Part shown: positions 1 to 10,830 of the stretch, one piece after another
How positions within the stretch are numbered: position 1 is the first letter of the stretch
Layout of the letters: the number at the start of each line of letters is the position of its first letter
NCBI GenBank assembly: GCA_021234155.1
Contig: JAJEKV010000002.1
Coordinates: 124,001-188,000, forward strand
Direction: 5' to 3'
Source: Isoetes taiwanensis
Lineage: Eukaryota; Streptophyta; Lycopodiopsida; Isoetales; Isoetaceae
Length of the DNA stretch: 64,000 nt
Notes under the pieces: generated by a model
What the model was told of the DNA's origin: nothing
Seen by the model: only the letters and a program-made list of their open reading frames with translations
Database searches by the model: none
Position numbers and translations under genes: made by a program

Positions 1-2080
1 CATTTTCCTCGGAAATCCGACAAAGGTTTCTTTATGTGCCTGGAATCACGCTTAAAATTTCTCGCAGGCCGCCGTTTTCCTGGCTCTCTTCTCGGGTAAT
101 CTTTGACGTGGTCTTCGGGCGGGGTCGACTTCGATGGTTGACCCGGTGCCCTGATCCATGGTTCATGAATAGTCCCAGACTGGACGCATGTGACCAATAA
201 TTTCCACCTAATGACACTTAGTGGAGAGAGAAAAGGTGGAACGATTCGTGAGGCGTGTTCCGTTAAACAAAAATCCCATCTTGTCTCGCTATAGCATGAT
301 GAGCTCGCTCCTTTGAGAGCCTCCTGGGTATTGAGACCAATTGCCTTAGTGGCATCAATGAGAATCCTGACTAATTCATGTCTTCAAGGGTACCTGCGAG
401 CTTTCGCTATTGGCATTCCATCAAAAGACGGTCCGAGTCCAAAAAAGTACCGGCACTTGCATTCGTGATTACAATAATAAATATGCAGCCGTAGAACACA
501 AGAGGCACTTCAATGCAAAGCATCTAAACCGGCTTGATCTGAACTCAAGGATCTGATCGTGGCAAGATGCTCCAAAAACTGGGAGACTCCTCACAAAGAC
601 AGAGTAGGCCCCGCCGTTCTTCATTGGGGATAGTAGATCCAATTGTTATCAGGCTCCAAGGGATCCCCTTCTGCCGTATGAGCTGCTTAACAAATCGGAT
701 CCTAACGAGATCGAGAAAAATCCGGAAAGGTGAGTCCACCGGCATGACCCGTAACTGCGGGTCCAAAATGGAGACGCCGTGCAGAGGTGAGATAGCCGAT
801 GCCATGGTATTCCATTGCATGAGTTTCGGGTTGGGGCTGCATCGGGTTTCGAGCCTACTCGGAATTTCCTAACAAGATCGGCAGATCTAAGGTTTGACAC
901 CAGCTGTTTCACGTAATGCGGGTGCCATAGCATGTACAATGTGGAGGAGACCCATTCGTACGATGGTCGGCCCCGACATACTAAGAGTGTTATATCCGCC
1001 TAAGATGGTGCAAATAACTGGCAAATTGAATAATTCCACGCCTCTTGGACACGCTTCTAGGCACTGTTGCAGTCTCTAATCTAGAGAGTGAAGATGATGA
1101 GCATATACCCCTTTGAAGGTGGAGGCTTGAGTTGATCCTCGCAGTTATTTGTTCTAGGCGTTAACAACCATTGAGCAAGTTCATTGGCATGGAATACCTG
1201 CCATTCATCTATCAAACTTGTCCATGGTATCACCTTTATAGAAATCATGGAGGACATAAGCCATCGGGCAAACTAGACTAAGATGAAAATTCGTGATCCG
1301 TGAGAAGACCATAGATCACTTGGTGAGCACGTAAAAAGTCATTGGCTTATCTGTAGATCGGGCCATATATTGAGGAGATCAAATATTATAGTATTTGGTT
1401 AAGTGGAAACATTTACCAATGGAGGATGCAACTGGGTTCTTAAACAGATGAAAGTGTATTTACCCATATTTTATGCGGCAATGCTGTATTTTAACCATTC
1501 ATGATATAATCGAATTAACCCAAAGGTAATGCAATGCATCAGAGATCCCATGTGATTGTATGTATGTTTGATCCAAAGACTCCATCATATAAGGGGGTTG
1601 GCTAGATGCGGGGCATAGAGGCATTCGGATAGGACGCGCTCGTCTACGGCTATAATGGGAACATTGCCATTCCTTACATTGGGACGAAACGCAAGCCTTA
1701 GGCATGATAGGATTTCCTTCATTCATGATCCCTTCAACCACACTATTTAAATTGTTTTATAAGTAATTCCATGCATCAGACTCATAGTCGACAGCATGTA
1801 ATCGGCCGTGATTCCTCATAGAGCTTCTCGGCGGGCCCTCGTCCGAGGCCATCTTTGTTATTTTCCACTTACTTTGCATGTGTGTTATTCCATATAATTT
1901 TTTCCTATGATATTTGTTAGTTGCTGAGAATGACTATTGGTCCTAAAAAAACTTTGATCAGTGATCACTTGCTGTAACTTTTTATTCTTTCTTGAAGTAA
2001 TTTTACCTTCCATAACTTAATCGTTCTTGTTTACCTGCCTAACCCAATGCTGAGGACATCATTATTCCAATGGGGGAGAA
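1..2080 (+). other. Unassigned stretch ending in a Gypsy-like polypurine tract
   Basis: I recognise no intact gene here. The last bases before 2081 read GAGGACATC... and then GGGGGAGAA, which is how the end of a Ty3/Gypsy interior and its polypurine tract usually look just upstream of a 3' LTR. The stretch is therefore probably worn retroelement interior. No conserved protease, reverse transcriptase, RNase H or integrase motif could be read with confidence. Confidence 0.3.
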
Positions 2081-2662
2081 TGTAACATTCCATGTATTTA
2101 TACGGTATATGTATAAATACTATGACACTTCACCCGAGTATAAGTAGGCCCCTAAAATATTAGGGATAACTTAATAACCTAAAAGGGCTTTTTGTTAGCT
2201 ATTAAACTGTTAATAAGTTAATTGTTTAATTAGACTAATTAATATTATTAATTAGTAAGTGTAGGCTAATTAGGAGCTGCCACCTCGCCCACCTCGATTG
2301 GCTGTGGAGACTTGCTAAAAAATTGGGGTTGGTCCCCACTCCCCACCTTCCAAATCGACGGTGGGGAAGAGTTGGATAAGGAGGAGCTACCATCACTGCA
2401 TCTGCACTAAGAATGGAAAGTCTAGATAATGGCTCTAGCCAAGAGACCATTAACTTCTAGGATAGTTGTGTCAGCCTTAACCCTTGTATGACTAGGTGAA
2501 TGGTCAAATTCCTTTATGTGCCATTAACATGATGATGATACTTTGTTTATGATTATGTTCCCTCCTCTATTCCTCCCCGTGTGTTTGGGATTATACGGTA
2601 GATCTCCAAAAGCTCAATAGTAGTATTTTCCTTACAGAACCCTGACCCGCGAAATGCGCCTG
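2081..2662 (+). mobile_element. LTR of a Ty3/Gypsy-like fossil
   Basis: The block opens with TGTAACATTCC directly after a purine-rich GGGGGAGAA tract. It is followed at 2664-2677 by TGGTATAAGAGCCC, close to the plant consensus TGGTATCAGAGCC that pairs with initiator Met-tRNA. The interior is AT-rich. No second copy of this LTR occurs in the window, so no age can be taken from an LTR pair. The element looks broken. The strand comes from the order polypurine tract, LTR, primer site. Confidence 0.5.
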
Positions 2663-2663
2663 G

Positions 2664-2677
2664 TGGTATAAGAGCCC
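2664..2677 (+). other. Primer-binding-site-like motif (tRNA-Met type)
   Basis: TGGTATAAGAGCCC differs from the usual plant TGGTATCAGAGCC core at one base. It sits immediately after the LTR at 2081-2662, where a reverse-transcription primer site is expected. Confidence 0.5.
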
Positions 2678-3779
2678 ACCTGGTCAGATGCTATGATGTG
2701 GTTCAACACCAAATAACTACCACAAATGGTGAAGTATGAGCTCACGAAGCATGGCTACCGGGGCTCCTGTATGGTGCTAGGGCTTATAGTCGGGTCACTA
2801 AGTGTGGGCTGGGTATGGTCCAGATCCTTGGGTCACAGGATACATGTATTCTTATAGGGACATCCCGACTCTCAGATAGATTTAGGGGTTAAAGTTAGTA
2901 ATGGATGCAGCACCGAGGTGGCATGTATCCTCTAGCACACCCATGAAACCATTGTGATTCGAGGGGATTCATCCCCTTCCCTACTTCGCCGTAATCGGCG
3001 GAGATGTACTCGTGAGTAGTCTCCATAGGGTGATTCCATGAGATCACGCCCTGGTTGCTACAACCACGATAGCATGATTCTTCCTATCCGCAAAGTGTGC
3101 AGAGGAAGGGCGGATGGAGGAACTACTCGAAGACATTCTATGCCACGAAACTTCATGTTATACTTTTGTCTGTTTATCCTGAGGTCTCCGACCACGTAAT
3201 GATCCTCTCCCCGAGTCCGGGAGCTCCTGGTAGAGTTCTTGGTACTTTTATGTTATAATTACATTGGTATTGTTGTTTATATGGAAGATGGATGGATCCA
3301 ATCTCTTCAGGATGGTACAATATTTGTGTATGCCAACCAGGTGCCACATGTATGCATGCTTCCAATCAAGATAGCATTCCATTAGAGGCGGGATCTAATG
3401 ACATCTCCATGTCCTCCTTCAATCTTGACACTTGGCCATCCCAAGTGGTCCCGAGTTAATGAGGGGCCCTTCCATGGTAATTAGCTCCACGAGGGAGGGA
3501 ATTCAAGGTAGTTGCACGATGGAAGCATCGTGATAGGTCCGAGCAGTCACATCTATAGTTAGATATTATTATACCTTCTTGAAGGGAAAGAATCTGCATT
3601 ACTGCAACACCAAGAATAAATGTTCTATCTCCCTCGATTGTCACCCGTGACATCTCTACAGCGTGTAACAAGCCCATGAAATTTGAATGGAATATCACGT
3701 CGGAACAATAGGTACAATACTTGCAGCAACTGAATGATCCTCTTGGACTTCTAGTAGCAATACCCTCATAGATGGGCCC
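2678..3779. other. No recognisable gene
   Basis: This stretch lies between the primer-site motif and the first readable LINE reverse transcriptase block. By position it could be leader or gag remains of the LTR element, and its right part (from about 3460) could be upstream LINE sequence. No motif settles this. Confidence 0.3.
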
Positions 3780-5833
3780 AACGTTTGTCATTATAGATGC
3801 AGATGTCGCTGTATGTTTACAACGCCTCGCAATGGCAAGGTGGTAGATTTAGATGGCCTCAGACAGAGTCAGCTCAAAATGGCCTGCCTCTCGATAATGC
3901 AATACGTCGACAAAGATTGTTCAATAAGGCATTGCAAGACGGCTTTTCTCTACAGTGGACCACTAACATAGTAGTTGCAATATACAAGGGGGGCGACCCT
4001 CAATGCCTGGCCAATTACCACACCATCATGGTCAAATTGTTTCCTTTGTAGATTAAGTTGGTCGGGCATCTTGAGCGCCAGCTTGACAAATGCGGGTGAG
4101 TAGCAGAGGTGTATGGTTCATGTAGGCGGTGGCTTCACCGTAAGCACTCCATCATTGATCATATTCACTCTATGTACCTTAGTGGAAGATAGTAGGAATC
4201 GTCAGCAAGACCTGTAATGTTGCTTTATGGACTTCGCGAAAGCTTTTGACATTGTGTCTTATTCAAGTTGTGGGACAGATTGAGGCAGTTGGTGGCTCCT
4301 ATAGATCTATAGAATGCAATATATAGGTTGTATGGGATATGCTCTGGCAGATTGACACTTTCAGATTTAGTTGTCACAACACCGGGAGTACGCCAGAGCC
4401 GCCACTATCCCTAACAATCTGGCTGCCAATGACAAGCCGAGGCTTGGCTTACTGGAACGGGGAGCCTGCCTTTGGTACCATAATCTATACCATCTATGCC
4501 GACAACGCGGGACTCATGAAGCTACAACCCATGCCATGCGACTATTTGGATGCTTTGGATACTTTCTGCCAGTTCAATGGCATGGGTTAACTTGGCGAAG
4601 ACCAAGGTACTAGTATCCTCGCCTAGCTACCCTCCTTCACCTATCTGGAACAAAACGTGGAGGTTGCTCCCACTTACAAGCATTTAAGGATGGAGTTCTC
4701 TACTACAGCATATTGGGACACCTCCATCTGGTTATGCGTCACAGCAGGCTGAAAATACTATATGCCATGCAGAATAATAGTCACAAAGCAGAGTTGTATG
4801 TCTGGGGCACTTGCTTTGGACCTTGGTAGAGCCTATTCTCTTATACGATGTTGAGGTCTGGAGCCCAGTGATATCCCATGCCATTTGGAATGATCTGGAG
4901 CAAGTGCATAAGACATTCCTGGCTCGAGCGCTTGGGGTGAAGTCCACAAACCTATCGATTTTGCTGACAGGAGACAGGTGTTCTACCCTTCAAAGGGATG
5001 GTAATAAATTCAACATATCACCTACTTCTCGTAAGGTGTCGATATGGGTGTGATGTGTCGCCCTCAACCTTTTTAATATTGTGGCACTGGGCCAACATCA
5101 CCTTAAAACCTACTGGAAGGAAGAACAAACTCTGATTCTCCCGATGGAATGTCCAGGCACACAAGTGCATCCATGTCCAGTCTAAGGAGGATCACAATCA
5201 CTATGGGCAAGCATCTTTGATGGCCAAGTTCCCTTTAGCAAACTCTCGATATGTATGCACTGCATAGGTTAAGACAAAGCCACACTACCAAAGAAATAAA
5301 TTAACTTCTATGCTCAAATGTGATCCATAGTGCTGCTTGTGTACTTTGCCCATAAAGAAGCATAGGGTGATAGCCTCCATTTGTAATGTACGATCACCAC
5401 ATTGAGACGCGGCAAGGTAAATGGACTCGAGGCACGTGGAGATGTGGATCCGCTAATGTCAGCCAGCTTTGGGATCATTGAGGATGAATGCCATGCCCTT
5501 CAGACATGTCCAGTCCGGCCCCGCTATGTTCAGTTGGTCTTGCCCAACGAGCCATTGCATATGTTATTAGATATGTACTCAGTGGGCTTATTGGAATCAT
5601 ATCTTCAAGAAGTCATGGATACACACACTCAGATATATCCTCCAGGGCAGTAATGAATTGTACCATGGTTTCATTGTATAAGTTTTCTCACACTCCACAT
5701 CAAGAAAGGTTTTTCTTCTATGACAACCCTTCCCGGCTTAGGGTTTTCTAATCCTAACAAAGAATACATTTGATGCTCCTATTGGTTAAACTATGAAATA
5801 ATTGGTCTTAGAGGACAATAAAAACTCATTCTT
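3780..5833 (+). mobile_element. LINE copy A, 3' part (reverse transcriptase to 3' tail)
   Basis: Broken non-LTR retrotransposon. In order it shows a fingers-region block with WTTNIVVAIYKGGD (about 3955-4000), FMDFAKAFDIV at 4224-4256 (the F/Y-x-D-F-x-K-A-F-D motif of LINE reverse transcriptases), and YADN at 4495-4506 where YADD is expected. The second catalytic Asp pair is thus altered. Then come NLAKTKVLVS at 4589-4618 and a C-terminal block with VEPILLYDVEVWSP and ALGVKS (about 4820-4968). These blocks fall in different frames, so the copy is dead. The 3' end at 5800-5833 (AATTGGTCTTAGAGGACAATA, then AAAACTCATTCTT) matches the 3' ends of other LINE copies here. I see no endonuclease part, so the copy is 5'-truncated or its 5' end is unrecognisable. 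Confidence 0.85.
4495..4506 (+). other. LINE A reverse transcriptase active-site motif, YADN
   Basis: The bases read Tyr-Ala-Asp-Asn in the frame running on to LDALDTFCQFNGMG. The family motif is YADD, whose two Asp residues bind metal. The Asn replaces the second, which fits an inactive copy. Confidence 0.8.
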
Positions 5834-6822
5834 GAATCATGGATCTTTTAATCCCCAATGGTAATGGCCCTATCATATACATAAATTTAGTCCCTATAGT
5901 GTTTATTTGCATGAGTGAAAGTTAAATCAATTCAATTTAACGCATTCTAAATTCATTTGTAAGTATATATCTTATACATTCTAACTTCATAGTTGTATCT
6001 ATATGCTTGAGATTAAAGCAACAATTGCCCTTGTTGGTTAATAATTATGATTGTAAATAGATGCTTGAAAGCAACAATTGCCCTTGTTGGTTAACAGTGT
6101 CATATTAGTCCAACCATTTTTTGGGCAAAAAAATTTCATATATCTTGGTCTATGAGTTTTGAATGCAACCTGGCAGCTTCCCGAAGTTTGAGGTCACTTC
6201 AAAAATCTTATTCACTATAAGGTGGTTGGGATGCACTCCAATAAAGCAACTTTGTGTGGTGTGTGCATCATATATATTCAAATTGACGCTGCAAAGGGCT
6301 AATAATGATGTAAAAGATTGGTTTCTCCCTTCTTCTTCTTCTTCTTCTTGATATGCACCATCACTATCTTCATGCAAATGACCTCTACTTTGTCTAACAA
6401 AAATTTTAATCTGATTGTACAATGGTGCCTTGTTAATTAAGTCTTTGAAATAATTATTTGTATCCATAGATAATACAACCTGTTAGGAAACACAACGTAT
6501 TAGTGCTCTAGAGATTCAGAATTTGACTAGATGTAACGTTTTTCTTTATAACATCTTAATGCATTAGCATGCCATGTCTATAGCATTCATTTGGTTTTCA
6601 TTTACCATAATATTGGCTATCATAAAATGCTAGGTTGGAGATGGGTTTGTATTAATAATATGTGATCCTCATATAATTTTTGTTCTTGCTTGATATGTAA
6701 CTTTTGAATTGTATTTGTAAAATATCGAGATAGGTTCTGAAAAAATGCAGCCTTTGGTGGGCATTCCCTTTTATGCATATACCAAATAAATATACATACA
6801 CAAGTTACAAAAGCTAAGTAAT
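5834..6822. repeat. AT-rich intergenic DNA with a small tandem duplication
   Basis: No gene was recognised. Two copies of AAGCAACAATTGCCCTTGTT (near 6018 and 6070) form a close tandem duplication about 52 bases apart. A short (CTT)n run lies at about 6335-6351. Confidence 0.6.
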
Positions 6823-7205
6823 AAAGCATCAAAATGTTAAGAACCTTGGTGTTCATATTTTTATTATATTGTTTTTATTTTCATCGTAATAGTTAGCTGA
6901 AGCATTAAAGCATTCAAATACTAAGAACTCCAGTGTTCATATTTTCATTGTATTTCGTTATTTTCATATTTAGTTCTATCTTTTGTATCTTTCATTCTTT
7001 CACGTGTATTTTTCTCTTACGTTTTATCTATTTATTTGATTTTATCATATTCTTGTATTTTCTATTATCATCGTATTTTTCATGCTTTTGACACATTCTT
7101 ATCATGTTTCTCGTATTTCATATTTTTACATTTTCTATTTCCATCATATTTCTTGTCTTTTCTTATTTTTGTTTTATCTTCATCATGTTTCTTTACATTT
7201 TCATA
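6823..7205. repeat. Tandem duplication followed by a T-rich low-complexity tract
   Basis: A unit of about 78 bases containing AAGCAT...GTTCATATTTT...ATTTTCAT occurs at about 6825 and again at about 6905. It is followed to about 7205 by a pyrimidine-rich tract built of shifting CATATTTCTTGT-like words. It is non-coding by appearance. Confidence 0.6.
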
Positions 7206-7746
7206 GTCCCCCTACCAAACTATTTAGGATCGGGTCCCATTGTTATACCGAACATCTTGGGTCATTGACAGAAAGAGTGAGATTCACTTATCGAAATTTA
7301 TGATAATGAAAAGATGTTTACCTTGTTAAAAAGCTTGTGTCCATATCCAATCAATCGTCGTGATACGAAGTCAAAGACCCAAGTTGGAGCATAGTCTATC
7401 TTGAAGTCTAAATCTAGTACTAACCTATTTTCAGAAATAAAAGGGGATGGAAATTAATTAAGAATTCAAATGATGTTGAAACACAAAATCTTTATCGTAA
7501 ATTGAAGCTAAACCAAATTACATTGTGTAATATCTATAAAATATTGAGCCGCATATTTAGCTTCATAGTTTGAGATGGAAAAGTAAAAGAGGTTTTATAT
7601 GACACCGTGTGAAGTGTTTTGTACTCATATGTACTACTACGACTCCCCATCTCCGCCCCAACCAAATCCGAACCACAAAGAAAAAGGGAAAACAAAAGTT
7701 TCACAGAGATTGCTTTGGTGTTTGTCTTATTGTCTCCCCATAATAT

Positions 7747-8454
7747 TAGGAAAAATTGAGCCCATCACCCTTTAATTTTAAAGCACTTCCATATTGGCTC
7801 CTGGATATTTTCAAACTCCTAAAATGCCCTCAGCCTTGCACCCCTAAATTCTTTGTCAGTTTTATACCGCTTATAAGATCTTTTATTCCATCCTGAAGAA
7901 TTTCCAATGTGGATTTAAATTGGAAGAATTTGACCATGAACAAAGGATGTGTTCCAGAACAAAGTAAGAGTCATGGAGCCACAAATCTATGCGTGAAGCA
8001 TGGAAACAATGCCTCTTCGGCTGAATCAAACTCATAAACAAACGGCAGCATTCAAGCCCCTTCTCTTTTACCCCTCATCATCCCAAGGGCTCTTCTATTC
8101 TTGGCACCATCTATGGCGCACTTGAAAGGTCTTCCTTCCTACTTTTCAAAGCCAACTGAAGAAAACTCAACCTCGAAGGGGCTTAATCGGGTTGTAATTT
8201 CTTTCTTCCAAATACTAGATTTGAGATGGATTATTATTAGAATAGTTCTACCTCATGTGCTCCTCGGCTCCCTCAAGAATTTTGCGCTAGCGATAGATTG
8301 ACAGGCCCACCATAGAAAAGGAACGGATCTTATAGGCCAAAGGCAGTAAACGAATTTGGGAATTTTAAATTAGAGGCATTTTGGAGATTTCAAAAATATC
8401 AAGGGCAATTTGAAAAATACTTGAAAAATTAAGGGTGTTTGAGTAATTTTCCCC
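7747..8454. mobile_element. Non-autonomous DNA transposon with long terminal inverted repeats
   Basis: The left end (GGAAAAATTGAGCCCATCAC, then CCTTTAATTTT... AAAATGCCCTC) pairs with the reverse complement of the right end (GGGGAAAATTACTCAAACAC, then CCTTAATTTTT... CCAAAATGCC) over roughly 100 bases. Long inverted repeats and a core of about 500 bases without a transposase suggest a Mutator-like or foldback MITE. I could not find a clean target-site duplication, so the exact ends are uncertain. A 66-codon open frame in the core (8101-8301) resembles nothing I know. Confidence 0.65.
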
Positions 8455-9315
8455 GCTCTCATGACATGTAGATAACACTTGACTATTTTCTTGACATTGT
8501 TTTACGCCGCATAGTGGATAGTGATGTAACAAAAGCTAAGGCGTAAAGTCACAGAGAATATACCTTGCATAACTACGGTGAACTAGACATCTTCTCAGCA
8601 TAACAAATGCACCATTCACATTTGAACGAATTGATGATTTGCTAGTATACGAAAATGTGTTTTAGATTGTTAAAGCCAGAAATTTCTCCTCGATATCTCA
8701 AGGGTTGCCAATGGAACCTAAAATAAGAGTTGAATTGAAATGAATTGAAAGCTAAAGAAAAATGAAAAATAGCATCATCAATTTTTTACCTGTATTTTAT
8801 AAAAAACAAAAGATCGTGATCTTGCTCGACACATCTCCACCCGCCAAATGCTGGGATACATCAACTTCTCGAATAACAGGCCAAGGCAATTTCACTCTAT
8901 TAGAATACATCATCTTTTTGTTACTTTCTTACAACAAGAAGGAAACAACAAAGAAATAAAGGTGAAGCTAGCATATGTAAAAAATGAAATAGAAGCAACC
9001 TAATATACACAACCGTGATGTCCTAGCTTCTCTCTTTATAGACTCCTCATTGTTGAACTCTTTGAATCTTGAAAGCACTTTGGCCACCTAATTGATGTCC
9101 ATTGTTATTATTCTTATCATTGAGTAAAACAACGAATGGAATGGAACATCAATCTCACCATTCTTTGTATGACGGAACTTCCCATAATACACATAAAGCT
9201 ACAATAATGGCATTGCAAAAATGTTAGGGAGAAAAAAAAAATTATAATTATCCTTTCCTTTATATATATCCTTTTCCTTTATATATAGAATTAGCTAGAG
9301 AAAAACCTTCTCAAA
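8455..9315. other. No recognisable feature
   Basis: AT-rich sequence with no convincing open frame, RNA gene or repeat that I can see. Confidence 0.5.
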
Positions 9316-9318
9316 CTA

Positions 9319-9373
9319 GAATTGAATTGAATGGGTTCTTATCTCCACGGAGACCAACAGACATATGGGATTA
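9319..9373 (-). mobile_element. LINE-family 3' end fragment with (AATTC)-type tail
   Basis: Read on the minus strand, the bases give CCCATATGTCTGTTGGTCTCC, a short spacer GTGGAGATAAGAACC, then a tail of AATTC units. This is the same 3' terminus as the longer LINE copies in the window (CATAGGCCNATTGGTCTC, spacer, short tandem tail). Only the last 60 bases or so are recognisable, as expected for a severely 5'-truncated insertion. Confidence 0.65.
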
Positions 9374-9689
9374 CCCATCATCCACCTATTCATCAATAAG
9401 TTTCCATCTAGGAATGATTATGGCATATGTCCACGTGGTCGGTTGAAATTGAAAGTTTCTAGATATCTTAGAATAGCATGTGGTCGACACGTGTTGGATC
9501 GATCAACTAGCATGATTTACACTTAATCACAAAGTTATGCAAAGATCTAAATTTTCATCTAGAAATGATCGTGGCTACCTTATATGTCCTTCGTGGACTT
9601 ACATAAAACTTATCAAGCACGTCAAGACTGAAATAGAAAAAGTTTAAGATTAAATAGAAGGTAATCTAACAATAGTATATCTCGGCCTA

Positions 9690-9760
9690 CTATGCTATTG
9701 TATCTATCTTTTGGCTTGGACTTTTGATAAAGTTTGACGTCCTTCAAAAAAAAAAGAGGA
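9690..9760 (+). mobile_element. Short poly(A) retroposon with 19-bp target-site duplication
   Basis: The 71-base insert ends in TTTGACGTCCTTC followed by ten A residues. It is flanked by AATAGTATATCTCGGCCTA (9671-9689) and AATAGTATATCTCAGCCTA (9761-9779), a 19-bp direct repeat with one mismatch. Poly(A) plus a long direct repeat is the signature of LINE-driven retroposition. A related 3' end (TTTACGCCCTTC then A residues) occurs at about 48771-48829, so this is a family with a poly(A) tail, distinct from the microsatellite-tailed LINEs here. Confidence 0.8.
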
Positions 9761-10487
9761 AATAGTATATCTCAGCCTAAATAAAGAGTCTTTAGAAGTG
9801 CTAACTTTTGCCTAAAGTAGCATTTTCTAGCATAACTTGTGTCAAGTCTCTAGAATGCTCAAAGTTGACCAAGTCGATGTTGACTAGTCTATCAGCATGA
9901 ATACAGCCTAAAGAGAAAAGTTTGTAGAAAGAGTAATCTTTGTCAGATGATTTAGGGTCCTCTGAGAGTTAATTAATAGGCGTTGAATCGTCAAATGGCA
10001 TCTCGAGAGTAAAATCGAAATCTTGGCCGGGTATAAAAGCACTTTACCATAAAACAAAACAAGCTTCTATAAAGGTAACTTCATGATATTTAGAATCTCA
10101 TGGAGATTGATTGGCCAATCACATGAATAAGCAGCTCAAGTTTAAAATAAAAGGATCTTAAAATAGTGAGTCTTCTGGGATTAGATTACTGGACTTTGAC
10201 TGGTCCTCATTAAGGGTTGAATAGTAGATGTTGACTGGTATAAGTAAGCTCATTGAGCTTAAAATAGAATCTTTTGAGAGTAGTAACTCTTTTACATATT
10301 CTAGGATGCTCTAAGGTCCTTTCCAAATAAAAAAAAATTAAATAGTATATAAACTTCTAAGCTAGCTGCTTTAATTAAGACATATAAATTACAATAGAAC
10401 TTAATAAAATAATTGGTTAGAAGAAAAAGTTGATAAAAATTGGGGATTATATAATCTGTTATCTATCTATTTGATGTATTCTTTTTT

Positions 10488-10545
10488 ATTGGGTCCGTAG
10501 GCCAGTTGGTCTTTGTGAGTGATAAAAATTCATTCAATTCAATTC
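10488..10545 (+). mobile_element. LINE-family 3' end fragment with (ATTCA)-type tail
   Basis: The sequence GGGTCCGTAGGCCAGTTGGTC is followed by a short spacer with GATAAAAATT and then a tail of CATTCAATTCAATTC. It matches the shared LINE 3' terminus on the plus strand. The rest of the element is absent or unrecognisable. Confidence 0.65.
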
Positions 10546-10830
10546 ATCCAAGCTTTGGCCTAAGAATGACATGGATGATTGAGATCCCGTAGGGGTCATT
10601 GAGCACATCAAGACTAAAGTGCTTGTGTTGACTGGTCAACTAGCATGAACAAGTACCTTGGATCTAAATAGGAAGATTATCAAAATAGTAACTTCTACCA
10701 TACGTTTTAGAGTCTTATGGGAGTTGTTTAATGGGTGTGGACTTACCGACTAGCATGAATTATCCTCGGTCTAAAGAAGTTTATTAAAATAGTAACTTTT
10801 GTTAGACATTCTAGAATGTTTCAAACTATA

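Larger units (their letters stand above)
9374..10830. repeat. Worn tandem repeat array, about 110-bp unit
   Basis: The words GTTGACTGGTCAACTAGCATGA and ATAGTAACTTTTG recur in diverged form near 9483, 9880, 10104, 10229, 10626 and 10735. The last two clear copies are about 110 bases apart. Spacing elsewhere is near multiples of this. Units are heavily diverged. Two retroposon insertions (9690-9760 and 10488-10545) interrupt the array. Confidence 0.6.

Noticed and set aside
6335-6351. (CTT)n run as part of a regulatory element
   Set aside because: A short microsatellite in otherwise featureless DNA, with no gene nearby to regulate.
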